Shown here: one piece after another, positions 34,704 through 45,900 of the stretch
Numbering within the stretch: position 1 is the first letter of the stretch
How the letters are laid out: every line of letters starts with the position of its first letter
Assembly: GCF_000143415.4 (NCBI RefSeq)
Contig: NW_003314295.1
Location: 1,597,950 to 1,661,949, forward strand
DNA: 64,000 bases
DNA from: Selaginella moellendorffii
Lineage: Eukaryota > Streptophyta > Lycopodiopsida > Selaginellales > Selaginellaceae
Reading direction: 5' to 3'
Program-made: the position numbers and the translations under genes
The notes under the pieces: model-generated
Seen by the model: the letters and a program-made list of their open reading frames with translations, nothing else
What the model was told of the DNA's origin: nothing
Database searches by the model: none

Positions 34704-34743
34704 ACAGTCATGAAACAAAGAAAGAGAAGTGTTGTTTTGTTCC

Positions 34744-36126
34744 TCTCGGGGCTCAGCATGAATTCTTTCAATATGGAATGGTGAGGATCAAGCTAGACAC
34801 ATGGGAGGATGAGTGAAGTAGTAGAGGACCACCAAGGGGCAGTTGTTAAGTATGCTTGTTTGTTTGTCTACTTCATACACTGCCCAAGCTCATGCTTTTA
34901 AGGGCAGCAAGATCGTACTTTCTATGAGTGTGCCTGCTTCAAGGTGGGAGTCGGCATGGTGATATTCTCGTAGCCGGTGGCTGATAATGTGGGGCAAATC
35001 ACGCCAGGCAGGTGATTGGGCAGCACTACAACTCCAGCTCTTGCTTGTGAAGGAATCACTCATAGTTTTTTTTTGCCAATTATCATAACTTGGAGATTGA
35101 GTAGTTTTTCAACCTAAAAATCCTTTAGCTGGCAGACTGCTTTGCATTTGTATGGCATCTTCTGTGCTCGACTTGGTCACTGCACACTTACCACCTTTGC
35201 TACTTGATTGCAAGTGTTTGTGTTTGAGTGTTGGTATCTTCAATATAGAGACATGCCACTTGAGGCACTAGTTTGCACTCTTATTGCAAGGGGTGAAAGG
35301 ATGGAAAAATGTACTTGGACAATATTTGTGAAAGTTATAAAGGTATGGAAGATATATTGCACTTTAGAGTTAAAGCTCTTTAGGAAGGAAACCACCTACA
35401 CTAGACCAAAAAGCAACAATGCAATCATAGTGATAAGACCAAAAGGCAACAATGCAATTGTAGTGATAATGGAGATAAAGATGGAGTAAGTTTTAAATTA
35501 AACTTGCATTCCACCAGTCCCAAAGAGCAAATCGATGTGCAAGGAGACATTCTACTAGATATCGTAGAGTTCATCACAGAAACATGGCAGAATGTAAGCT
35601 ACATTTTTCTCATGCTATGTGCTAAATCGATTTAATTATACAGATCCCTGAGTCAGCTATTTACTTCATTGAGGATGGAAAGAAGGTTCCTGCGTGCTGA
35701 AGTTTCTGTTTGATTCTTTGCATGAGGTTAATGCTCCAAGTGTCTCAATAAGTTCAACATCTAGGACATGTGACACTTTTTGTTTTAGCGACAAATATTT
35801 TTTAAATATGGCCTCTAATATATAGCGAGAACAGCACATGGCCAACCAAAAAAGTGGAGGCCAATGTTTCTTTTGGAAGTTATTCAAGTGTTGTTTTTAG
35901 TAAAATGGCTGAATTTCGCTATACACCCCTTCCAAAGGTCATTTTGTTCATCCTTTCAAAACTTTAGGGTTAAGATGTAATTTCACAACTGCCCAGTGCA
36001 GTAATTGTCTTAACCAATCCCATCATGCATTGACAATGCAATCATTTTGTGAATTTACAGTTTCCAGTAACATTTGTAGTCTGTAACATTAATAACCAAT
36101 AAGAATAATGAAGTATAAAGAAAAAC
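34744..36126. other. Intergenic region with an inverted dispersed repeat copy
   Basis: At about 34950-35060 lies an inverted copy of the dispersed repeat seen at 19640 and 31610. The sequence after 35100 becomes AT-rich, and I see no supported gene. Confidence 0.4.
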
Positions 36127-36780
36127 TTACCAGAAGACTGGTACAAAGTACTCCACTGTAGACTCCTGTTGCTTATATTCTCTATTATGCTTGAGCTTCC
36201 CAAAAACAATACATTTTATGGGATAGCTGCAGTTAGGATCATTGTCAATTGCAACACTAATAACATTGAGAGTGATATCTGCAGATATCTTCTTGTTGAT
36301 ATCATGGGCTTGGTGAAGAGATATCCTCAAAGTTGGTAAAACATAAAGAGCTCCAAAGTTAATACACCCTTCCTTCACTTTCTTTTGCACCCATTTCTTT
36401 GGCTCTGTCTTGACTATGGGCAATAACTTTGCCACTAAAAAAGGGCTAATTTATTAAAATTTAAATAATAAATAAATTAAAATTACTTTGTTTAATATAT
36501 CAACTACCATTATGTCAATTTTTTATGACTTTTTGTTGAGTAAAGCACATAATTTTTTAAGATATCATTAGTGTCTTCATCCATTTTTTTCATTTCTTCC
36601 AAAGTCTTAATTATCCCAGATCCATTACCTAAAAAAAAAATTTATAAATTAAAATTTTAAAATAAAAAGGTATTACAAAAAAAAATAATAGTAGTAAATG
36701 GAGATTGCCTTGGTTGAACTAATTTTTCTGTTTCATCATGATATTTGTGATATGCCTCATATTTACCCATTTTCAATTTT
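36127..36780 (-). CDS. Hypothetical multi-exon gene in AT-rich DNA
   Basis: Exon-like pieces on the minus strand are YEAYHKYHDETEKLVQPRQ near 36700-36770, GSGIIKTLEEMKKMDEDTN near 36570-36630 (after a TAG acceptor), and a 102-codon block at 36127-36435 including VLPTLRISLHQAHDINKKIS. I do not recognise the family. A second copy of the first two pieces lies at about 37440-37700. Exon joining is uncertain. Confidence 0.3.
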
Positions 36781-38290
36781 ACCACTTTTTTCTTTCTAAT
36801 TGCATTTTATCCTAATATATTGAATGCATTATTACTTGGTGGGAATCTAAAACATAAATTGTTAAAACTATAACTTCATTAACAATTTCAAATTAATTTG
36901 ATGTAAACCATATGTTAAATATGTAAAACATAATATGTAAAACATATTTTTCTGTGAATATATAAAACATATTATATAGTTTCCATGATTCCAAAAAAAT
37001 CCAAGAATAATTGTGTTTCTTTTAAAAAAAATTAATCTGAAAAATAAGAATAATTAATACTATCAATAACAATGATGTAATATAAATAAACATGTATGGA
37101 AGAAGGCAATAGGAGTAACTTCTACTCAAGGCAACTCTTGCTATAAAGCATGTAATGGAGCACTACTACTTAAAAACTACGAAAACAAAAAAATATTTAG
37201 AAGAAAACTTTTGTAGTATGAGCAAGTTTTAATAAAGTGGAATCATGTGATGAGCTTGCCTTATAAAACATTAATAAGTATTAATGAACACTATTATATT
37301 AAAAAACTGATAACATTACTTATCTAAAGGGTTTTTGTGGTAAGAGCAAGCTCCACATATGCAATGGAATAAAAGTCATTAACTTTTAGTTGAAATAAAA
37401 TTACTTTGTCCAATATAACCAACTACCAGTATGTCAATTTTCTATCACTATTTGTTGAGTAAAACACATAACTTTTTGAGATATCACTAGCGTTTCCATC
37501 AATTTTTTTAAAATTTTTTCCAAAGTTTTAACTATCCCAAAGCTATTACCTAAAAAATAAATTTTGTAAACTAAAAATTTAAAATAAAAAGGTATTATTA
37601 AAAAACTAATAATAGTAAATGGAGATTGCCTTGGTTGAACTAATTTTTCTGTTCCATCTTGATATTTGTGATATGCCTCATATTTACTCATTTTCAATTT
37701 TACCACTTTTTTCTTTTTAATTGCATTTTATCTCGACATATTGAATGCATTATCACTTGGTGGGAATTTAAAACATAAATTGTTAAAACTATAACTTTAT
37801 TAACAATTTCAAATTAATTTGATGCAAACTATATGTAAAATATGTAAAACATATGTTTTTGTGAATATGTAAAACATATTACATAGTTTCTGTGATCCCA
37901 AAAGAATCCAAGAATAATTGTATTGCTTTTAAAAGAATTTGATTTGAAGAAAAAAGAATAATTAATACTATCAATAACAACAATATAATATAAATAAACC
38001 TATATGAAAAAAGGCATCTTAACTTGGCCTTGGTAATAGAAGTAACCTTCATCCAAAGTAACTCTTATTATAAAGCATATGATGGAATACTACTACTAAA
38101 AATCTACAAAAACAAAATAGTACTTGGAAAATCTTTGTAACAAAAGTAAACTTTGGTAAAGTGGAATCATGCGAGGGATTTACACTATAAAGCATCAACA
38201 ATCACTAATGAATACTATTATATTAGAAATTTGATAACATTATTCATATAAAGGGTTTTTGTGATAAAAATAAACTTCAAAAGTGCAATA
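36470..38290. repeat. AT-rich tandem duplication, unit about 0.9 kb
   Basis: The stretch 36470-37340 recurs at about 37385-38290 in the same orientation with scattered substitutions and small indels. For example, TATGTCAATTTT[TC]TAT at about 36512 and 37432 is followed by matching text through TTGGTTGAACTAATTTTTCT. The duplicated part includes exon-like pieces of the hypothetical gene. Confidence 0.75.
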
Positions 38291-38419
38291 CAATCAAAGT
38301 CATCAACCTTTGATGAGTAAAACACTAAAAGAAGAAAGGGGAAAAAAACTCATTTAAAGTGTTCAAGGGTCACAAAAAAGTCTGGAATGCCGCATAATGT
38401 GTTTTCATGATGTAACTCT

Positions 38420-39270
38420 TCCATTCCATCTTTCAGTTCTAGCTCTTCGAGTACAAGTTTGGTCCTGTGTGCCACCTCTTCGGTTATGTTTCAGTCACAT
38501 GCCATAACCTCCAGAAGTTTCAAATTGATAGGTAGCAATCCCTTGAAATGGACTATGCCATCTGAAAAGAAAATCAATGGAAATTACAAATTGGAAATAG
38601 CTTACCAGAGATCAAGCGTTGGAAAGCACCACATCTTACAATGACGGCCAGAAGAGTGTTTGTACACGTAAGAAGATTAGGATGCCGCCCAAGGAGGGCA
38701 GCCAGAAAGAGCAGCCATCGTGTCCTTTCATTACTCGAGTAATCCTGAAACTTTTTGTAGTGGCTGTAGGAAAACTGTCGGGAAATTTGACAATGTAATC
38801 AATCTCTCACCTGGATAGAACCATCAAAATTTCTTGGTCTTCTCCACTGAAAATACGCTCCAGAGTTGGTATCCAATTTCTTAAGAACTGTGGAAGCGTA
38901 CTAGAATCACTATTCACGAGTTTAAAGTATGGGCAAAAGAATCAACAAAACTAACGAAGCTCACCTTAGATTAATCACCCATAGAACCTGTGACGGCGTA
39001 AATGCGTGAACTCCTTTCCTCTCCAGCTTCTTCACGGTGTAGAGCATGCATGCCATCCAAATACGCTCAGCTTCATTTGCCTGAAATAGACGATAAAATT
39101 CTTTTGGAAAACCACCTGTTAAACAAGGAATTCATTTACGGTGCCACCCAACAAAGTGATACAATTGCGTGAAGCAGCACCAATGCTCTCTCCATGTAAA
39201 TCTCGCTTGCCTGATCAAATAAATTTCGAGCCCTTCCAACACAAGAAAGCATCCAAACCTCGCAACACGG
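38420..39270 (-). pseudogene. N-terminal fragment of a retinoblastoma-related (RBR) gene
   Basis: Minus-strand exon-like pieces match the Rb N-terminal domain of plant RBR: ARNLFDQASEIYMERA (about 39180-39230), NEAERIWMACMLYTVKKL (about 39020-39080), TLPQFLRNWIPTLERIF (about 38845-38895) and WLLFLAALLGRHPNLLTCTN (about 38660-38720), separated by short introns with usable GT and AG sites. The pocket A and B domains are absent. This is either a truncated pseudogene or a short RBR_N-only paralogue; the family call rests on remembered motifs. Confidence 0.5.
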
Positions 39271-40229
39271 CCGGAAGCAGCGATCATTGCCATCGCACGA
39301 CAGCTGGAAGCAGCGATCATTGCCAATCGCAAGGCGGCTGGAATAGACCCTCACCATCGCGGCATGGCCAGACATTACAATCGAGCCTTGCCATCGCAGC
39401 ACCAGCATCGAGCATTGCCATGGAACTGCGGCCAGAATTGAGCAGCCTCCACCATGGAATTTCTGCCAGAGGCAGTAGCAATCAATCCATCTTGCTCTTC
39501 ACTTGGTATTAGCGCCAGCGCCATGGGATTCTCCAGACCATTGATGCCAGGTGGGAAATGTTTCTGGCGCTCTTCTCGCCTAGCTTCTTCTTGAAGCTAA
39601 GCTTTGCCACGGGCAACCCGCGCGGTGTGACGCGGGTGGCATGTAGATCGGGGATGGGAGCTGCTGTGTCGGCAAATGCACACATAGTCGATCGCTCCGC
39701 CGTCGAATTCCAGGGCTGGCTCAATCATGGACGGCTCGTTGGGGAGGGAGAGAGAGAGAGAGAGAGAGAGAGATTTCTTTGGCAGACGGGATTGTTTCTC
39801 GAGAACATCCAGATCGGAGGACGAGTTTGGTGTGCACGATCGTAAATTCACACGGACGGAGTCCATTCGATCAGAACGCGCTTCTTTCGCTTTTTTTTCC
39901 AGGTAACGGTATGATGTTTAGCGACTTCTGTAGGTTTTATGCTTGACGCAGTTAAGTTCCAAGCACAGCGGGCGATCATTTAGACCAACACAAAAATGGA
40001 AGGGTGGCTTTTATTGGCTCTCTTCGAAAGCAAGGTGGCTTCTTATCGTTTTTGTTTCTCTTTCTCTTTTGCATTCCATGAGCAGAAAATTTGATTTGTT
40101 TTCACGCGCTTAGTTTTTGTATATTCTTCTTTTAAGCAGGCAAGGCTAGTAGTTTCATAATTCTCCACTCCAATGCCTCAATGGTAAGGCCAGATTGACA
40201 TGTCAACTCAGCTGTAGATCACGGAAAAG
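39271..40229. repeat. Intergenic region with minisatellite and (GA)n tract
   Basis: A 25-bp unit containing GGAAGCAGCGATCATTGCCA is repeated at about 39283-39332. A (GA)n run lies at about 39747-39773. I see no supported gene. Confidence 0.5.
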
Positions 40230-40950
40230 GAAGATGGCCCTAGACCCTGGCCTTGCAGCCACTCACGAAAGTCCAAGCATACAGTTCTTTTCTACTGTTA
40301 GCGTTAGCGATCACATGAGCTGTGAACTGGTGTTAAATACGTTTAGCACAATGTGAGAGAAGCTATGGGCTTCATCAACTAAAGGCTAACGTTCAGTGCG
40401 ATCATTCGTTTTGAATTGGCTTGCCAGTGGAATCAAGATGTCAAGATTCTGGCAAGATTGGTGTACCAACAACGTATTCTTAACTACGAATCCAACATCC
40501 TGTACCGAAAAATCAGGATCAGTAACGGTTTAATCTAAGAGGACAATTTGTCCTGGCATTTTAAGAACTCAATGTGCCTCCCCGTAAGAAATGGCCAAAA
40601 CTCTTTCTATTCGAGTAGCCAAGGTGTCAACTCGGGCCATTTACACAACTCTGCCTCTCCAAACCAAAGACCTGTATAAAACATAAACATTGTTTTGAGA
40701 AACTCTTGCAAGCTGGAAACAAGAAAGTCATACCAATTTCCCACTCTCCATTCGCGACACTGTCACTGCCATGGATGACATTCCTGGCATAACTGAGCAT
40801 GAAAAGTTCATTCCCGAGGGAGAGCTTTAGAAACCAGAACCTTACCTTCCAACACCAACAGCAAGATCCCCACGTATCGTTCCTGGTTCAGCTTGCAGCC
40901 ACGACTCCAGGACCTTCCCATGCCTGGAATCCAAAAGCCTCACCGAAGAT
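40230..40950 (-). pseudogene. Partial copy of the 3' end of the NDPK gene
   Basis: Matches 44277-45040 in the same orientation, covering the last three NDPK exons and 3' flank, with small deletions and substitutions. It stops inside the WEGPGVV exon, where it joins PPR sequence. No complete NDPK frame remains. Confidence 0.8.
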
Positions 40951-42128
40951 GCCGCAAGAGAAGAGAAACCTCTACTCGTGGAACATGATTCCCCATGCAA
41001 TGGGGATCTGTCCAGCGCCAAGAATCTCTTCGATAGAATGCCACAAAGATTCATGGACGGCTATCATGGCAGCTTTTGGCGTTAATGGTAGTTTAAACGA
41101 TGCGAGATTGTCTCTGCCCTGCCCTAATCAAATGTCATGCTTGCAAAATATGCCCTGGCTGGGTATTTGGAGTCCTGGCTCAGCTTTCAACGCAATGGGT
41201 GAGAGAAACTTTGCATCTTGGACGTCGACGATTAAGCCGCTGTAAAAATTAGGGAAAGTGGAGCTGGCCCAGAAGATTTACGATCGGATGCCAATGTGGA
41301 ATGTAATCACGTCGACTTCGATGTTAGCTGCATATACCCAAAGAGGGCAGTTTGACTTGGTATTGGTGGCCTTTGATTCGATGCCGGAGATCAATGTGGT
41401 TACATCGATCCAATAAGATGCCTCTTGTGAGCTCGAGCTCCTGTGCTGCGCTCGTGGAGCTCTACACGCTGAGTGGTCTCTTAATGGAAGCGAGGCAGCT
41501 CATTGAAAGAATGCTCCAAGTTGATATCGCGTCGTGGAACATGTTGCTCGCGGGGTACTCGCAGAACAGCTACTGCAAAAGAACTTTCGATGGGATCTCC
41601 AGCCGGAACGAAGTAACCTGGAACTCCATGGCCGGAGCTTACGTCCAGAACGGGCAGCTGAGTAGAGCCATCGAAATGCTCGAGCGAATGCCGCAGCTTG
41701 CTCTGATTTCCTGGCACATACTCCTGGGAGCTCTCGTCCAGAACGGCCGGACTCGAGAATCCATCCATCTCTTCCACCAAATGCTGCTCGAAGCAGTGAT
41801 CTCATATGCCGTGGCTCTCGTGAGCGTTCTCACTACTTGCAGCCATGCAGGACTTGTAAGTTCCAGCCGCCTCTACTTCACGTCGATGCTTTCCGACTAC
41901 GAGCGAGCACCTGTTGCGGAACAGTTTTCCTGCGTGATCGATCTTCTGGGACGTGTTGGAAGGCTAGAAGATGCGGAGGTGTTGATTAATGTCTTGCCTT
42001 TCGCTCCAAGCATCGTGGTGTGGGGAGCACTGCTTGGATCTTGTAAGATTCACTCTGACTTTGAAAGAGGTGTACGTGTTGCTAAAAGTATTCTGGAGCT
42101 GGTTTTCCTAGGCACTGTAATTACGTAA
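40950..42128 (+). pseudogene. Partial inverted copy of the PPR gene
   Basis: Copies parts of the PPR gene at 25266-27179 on the opposite strand. The N-terminal part (SSAKNLFDRMPQ-like) is frameshifted. A deletion removes the middle repeats near 41400, and the last part is open from 41352 to 42128 (LVELYTLSGLLMEARQLIER to SILEL). The mixture of broken and open parts indicates a recent pseudogene. Confidence 0.85.
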
Positions 42129-42399
42129 ACCCTCAAGCACCAAGAGAATCTTTGATTCTGTCAATCTCAGCTAGAAGAGGCAGAGGGGGATTTGGGCTAG
42201 ATCTGGAGCAGGTTGTCTCAGACCCGTTCCCAGAGGTGGAACAATGGATGCCCACTGCTAGAGTTCTGTCATGCATCACAACATGCGGCAACTCCACGGA
42301 TTCCATGGGCCACTACATTGCTACAGTCCTGGGCCCCCTAGCGTGGTTCTTCAAGCAAGTTGAGAATGGTTGAGGGACACTTGAGAGGTAGTCTATAAC
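42129..42399. other. Unique segment between mosaic blocks
   Basis: An open frame 42152-42373 reads GHYIATVLGPLAWFFKQVEN near its end and looks coding. I cannot name the family. Its source gene is not in this window. Confidence 0.3.
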
Positions 42400-43420
42400 C
42401 TATACTATCCGACTGCAAATCCAGACTCCTGCTGACTGCTCTGATGTAGCAAAGAGCGATATTGTTAGTTCCTGGGTGTAATCCCATGATCCATGACCAT
42501 AAAAAAAAAAGGGTGTGAATTCTTGCTGGGCTGGAGCACAGTAACTTTTAGTTCTCTTCTGTTTTCTGATCCAAACTTCTTGACCATTTGCGTTGGCGGG
42601 GCTTGGATAAGCGCGAGAGCGAATATGCGATTCCACGATAAAATCCTTACCTGAAGGAAACTTGATTAGAAAACTTGGCCTTGGAACTCCTATGTTGAGA
42701 TGCTGTGATGTTATTGCTTTACTTGTTTCTTTCCTTTCTTTTGCTTCTCCGGCCTGCCATTTTTCCTGGAAGCGTTGAGCGAGACGTGTTCCCGTAGCTG
42801 CTCTATCCCTGGCCTCGACGGATGAAAACAGGGCCGTGGACTCGCATGCGGCCACCGAAAGAGTGTTTCTTTCAGTTTTCCCAAGAACCAGTAGGAGAAT
42901 TTATCGCACAGTAGCTCGTGACTCAGCCTTTGCAAACATGTTGAAGGCTGCCTTGATGCACGGATCTTGAACAGTTTTCAGATAAATCAAACGGGTTTTC
43001 CACCTTAAAAGAAAACGAAAATTGATTCATTTCTTCGAAAAACTTTTAGTAGATCTTGCTCACCAGCAGCGCATAATTCTTGCTTTCCCATGACGGATCG
43101 GTGGTCGTTTTGTCCACCCACTGTCCACGGAAAGTACACACAGCTAGACCTTGAATCCACAACTCCTCAACAGCCGAAAACTACAGAAGGAAAATCCGGG
43201 ATCAGAAAGTTGATAGCAAAATCCATAATACCTGGCCAAAAAATGACACGAACAACTCTGCAACTGAGCTAGTGTTTCCCTTCCCAAAACCTCTTTCTGT
43301 GAATTCTGCGATCCTTCTTAGATACTGAAAGCCATCAGCTCCAAGCAGCAACTGTCAGTAAGCAGAAAAAACCAATGAATTATTGACTTGAGGCACCGCC
43401 TTGACCGATGGTAGCGCAGC
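42400..43420 (-). pseudogene. Inverted partial copy of the nucleotidyltransferase gene
   Basis: About 1 kb matches the reverse complement of 46805-47800: the exon encoding LLCDKFSYWFLGKLKETLF, the preceding exon and introns, and downstream flank. The nucleotidyltransferase catalytic exons are absent and the reading frame is not preserved as a whole, so this is a 3' fragment. Confidence 0.85.
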
Positions 43421-43690
43421 TGCCACCACTTCACGTCGATGCTCTCCGACTACGAGCTAGCACCTGTTGCGGAACACTTTTCCCGCGTGATTGATCTTCT
43501 GAGACGCGTTGTAAGGCTAGAAGATGCAGAGGTGTTGATCAATTTTTCGCCTTTCGCTCCAAGCATCGTGGTGTGGGGAGCACTGCTTGGACGTTGTAAG
43601 ATTCACTCTGACTTTGAAAGAGGTGTACATGTTGCTAAAAGTATTCTGGAGCTGGATCCCACGCACGATGGATCCCCCAAATTCTCTATA
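43421..43690 (+). pseudogene. Second fragment of the PPR gene 3' end
   Basis: Encodes MLSDYELAPVAEHFSRVID through SILELDPTHDG, copying the last 85 codons or so of the PPR gene. It joins nucleotidyltransferase sequence at the left and the WVVDEFYKEIQ repeat family at the right. Confidence 0.85.
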
Positions 43691-44270
43691 TCGTCTGATA
43701 GTCAAAGGACGCTGTGGCGGAGGGGAAGTCTGGGTTGTGGATGAGTTCTACAAGGAGATACAGAAAATCGAAGTTGAAAATTGCACACCAACACCACACC
43801 ACATCCTCCAGAAGGCACCACCACTGACAACACCTGTCCTTAGGGATGAATAACATAAAGGAAGAAATGTGTGTGTATGTGTGTGGTTGGTCATGTGTAT
43901 TGTGCCAGAGTGCTGCATGGTAACTATATAAATTCCTTATACAATATCAAAATAAAAGTGTTGGTGTTTGCAGCAACTTGCATTCGTTAATATTATATAC
44001 AAACTGCCTGATAAATTCCTCTGAAGAAGGAAAAAGTTCTCATCATGAAGAATGCAATCTTTGCCCATTGTTGTTTTCTGCGTCCATCATGGTGAGCTTT
44101 GCGAACTCTTTTGGTGTTTGGATCTTGTACATGCATCCAGTCAAACCTTGTTGACTGCTTTCAAGTTTTAAGAAATTTAAACTGTGACAGTAGAGGGAAA
44201 TTACTGATGCATCACTAGCTATTAGGTCTTATTCCTGTACTATTGGTATTATGATGCTAAAATATGTTAT
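43691..44270 (+). repeat. Inverted copy of the 23.3-23.8 kb coding-like repeat
   Basis: The text GEVWVVDEFYKEIQKIEVEN and the 3' flank down to about 44200 match 23340-23830 in reverse complement. The frame ends at 43851-43853. The encoded family is unknown. Confidence 0.7.
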
Positions 44271-44672
44271 CTTCTAGATCCTGGCATTGCAGCCACTCAC
44301 GAAAGTCCAAGCATACAGCTCTTTTCTACTGTTAGGAAAGTAAAGTATCCTGCCTTGATGGTTAGCGATCACTGGAGCTGTGAAATGGTGTTAAATACGT
44401 TTAGCACAATGTGAGAGAAGCTATGGGCTTTATTAACTAAAGGCTAACGTTCAGTGCGATCATCGTTTTGAATTGGCAATCAAGGTGTCAACAAAGATTC
44501 GTGTACCAACAACGCGCAGACGCAAAAGAGTATCTATTCTTAACTACGAATCCAACATCCTGTACCGAGAAATCAGGATTAGTAACGGTTTAATCTACAA
44601 TGTTTTATTCCGTGTGACGGAGGCATTTTAAGAACTCAATGTGCCTCCCGTAAGAAATGGCCGAGATTCTTT

Positions 44673-45693
44673 CTATTCGAGTAGCCAGGGCGTCAACTCG
44701 GGCTGCCATTTACACAACTCGGCCTCTCCAAACCAAAGACCTGCATAAAACATAAACATTGTCTTGAGAAACTCTTGCAAGCTGGAAAAATGAAGCCATA
44801 CCAATTTCCCGCTCTCCATTCGCGACACTGTCACTGCCATGGATGACATTCCTGGCATAACCAAGCAACAAAAGTTCATTCCTGAGGGAGAGCTTTAGAA
44901 ACCAGAACCTTACCTTCCAACAGCAACAGCAAGATCCCCACGGATCGTTCCTGGCTCAGCTTGCAGCGGGTTCGTCGATCCAATAAGTTTTCGTGCGGAA
45001 GCCACGACTCCAGGACCTTCCCATGCCTGGAATTCAAAGGCTTCACTGAAGATGCCACAAGAGGAGAGAAACTTACCATGCAAACAACAGGGCCAGAGGT
45101 TATGTACTTCACAAGCTTGGGAAAGAATGGCTTCTCTTGGAGCTCCTCATAATGCTTCTGCAAAAGAGAGAAAAAGAAGAAAAAATTTGAGAGCAAGAGC
45201 TTTAAGCTTTACGTCACCTTTGCAAGATCCTCGGGGCACTGGAACATTTTCAATCCCGCGAGACGAAATCCTTTCTTCTCAAAGCGAGAGATGATTTCTC
45301 CAACCTTACAAAAGAAAAAAAAATTCGTTTGTTGTCATAGCTATTAGGACGCAAAGGCTCATCGAAAGAAATGTACCAGTCCGCGTTGGACTCCATCAGG
45401 TTTCACCATCACATACGTTTGCTCTAGCCCTCCCTGCCAAGATGGAAAGAAATCCAGCGGAAATTCAACAACTACAAACAAACCTCTGCTCTGGGTTGAG
45501 CGACGACCGAAATTTTCTCCTCGCTCGACACAGCAGCTCGCGAGGATGATGCGATGCGCCATCGAATGGCGCTAGGGCGCCACGAGATCCGGTGGCAGTG
45601 GAATGCCAGCGCCGAACGATTCCTCCTCGGCGAGCCGGTATCCACTCTAGGGCTAGAATGCGCGACTATTGGAGCTAGAGAAGAAGAAGCCAT
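44673..45693 (-). CDS. Nucleoside diphosphate kinase, probably plastid-targeted (NDPK2-like)
   Basis: Transfers the gamma-phosphate between nucleoside triphosphates through a phosphohistidine. Seven exons in phase: 45484-45693, 45377-45433, 45218-45304, 45077-45157, 44914-45026, 44802-44851 and 44673-44740, total 221 residues. A serine/arginine-rich leader of about 70 residues looks like a transit peptide. The core follows: [73 protein letters not shown], ad the active-site block [17 protein letters not shown] with the catalytic histidine. The tail is [19 protein letters not shown]. All key residues are present. It diverges from the nucleotidyltransferase gene over 207 bp containing TTTAGGGTTC. 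Confidence 0.94.
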
Positions 45694-45900
45694 GACTCTC
45701 GCGAGAATGAAGAGAGAGAGGAGAGGACGGCTTATATCCCTGGGTCGGTCTACGTGGCAGAGAGATGGATTAAAGGAAGGTATTACGTGGGACCGGATTT
45801 TCTTACTTTAGGGTTCGTCTATTTCATGGCGGGGACGATTCAAGCGCCGAGAGAGTCTAAGGTGCGTCGCCGCTCGATTCTTCCGGGCGCTTGACGTGAA

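Larger units (their letters stand above)
32153..34743. mobile_element. Foldback inverted repeat interrupted by an LTR composite
   Basis: The left arm (32153-32251) and right arm (32274-32336 continuing at 34709-34743) are near-perfect inverted repeats around a 22-nt loop. The right arm is split by a 2.37-kb insertion bounded by the 5-bp target duplication ACAGT (32332-32336 and 34704-34708). Before the insertion the locus would have formed a hairpin of roughly 100 bp per arm. The insertion contains two small LTR elements. Confidence 0.85.

Noticed and set aside
39140-39440. CRISPR-like array suggested by repeated GGAAGCAGCGATCATTGCCA units
   Set aside because: Two to three adjacent units without spacers in plant nuclear DNA; a minisatellite.
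45027-45076. NDPK intron that seemed to lack a usable acceptor next to GCCTTTGAATTC
   Set aside because: Using the downstream acceptor GAATTCCAG|GCATGG gives a canonical 50-nt intron and the normal NDPK sequence VVCMAWEGPG.
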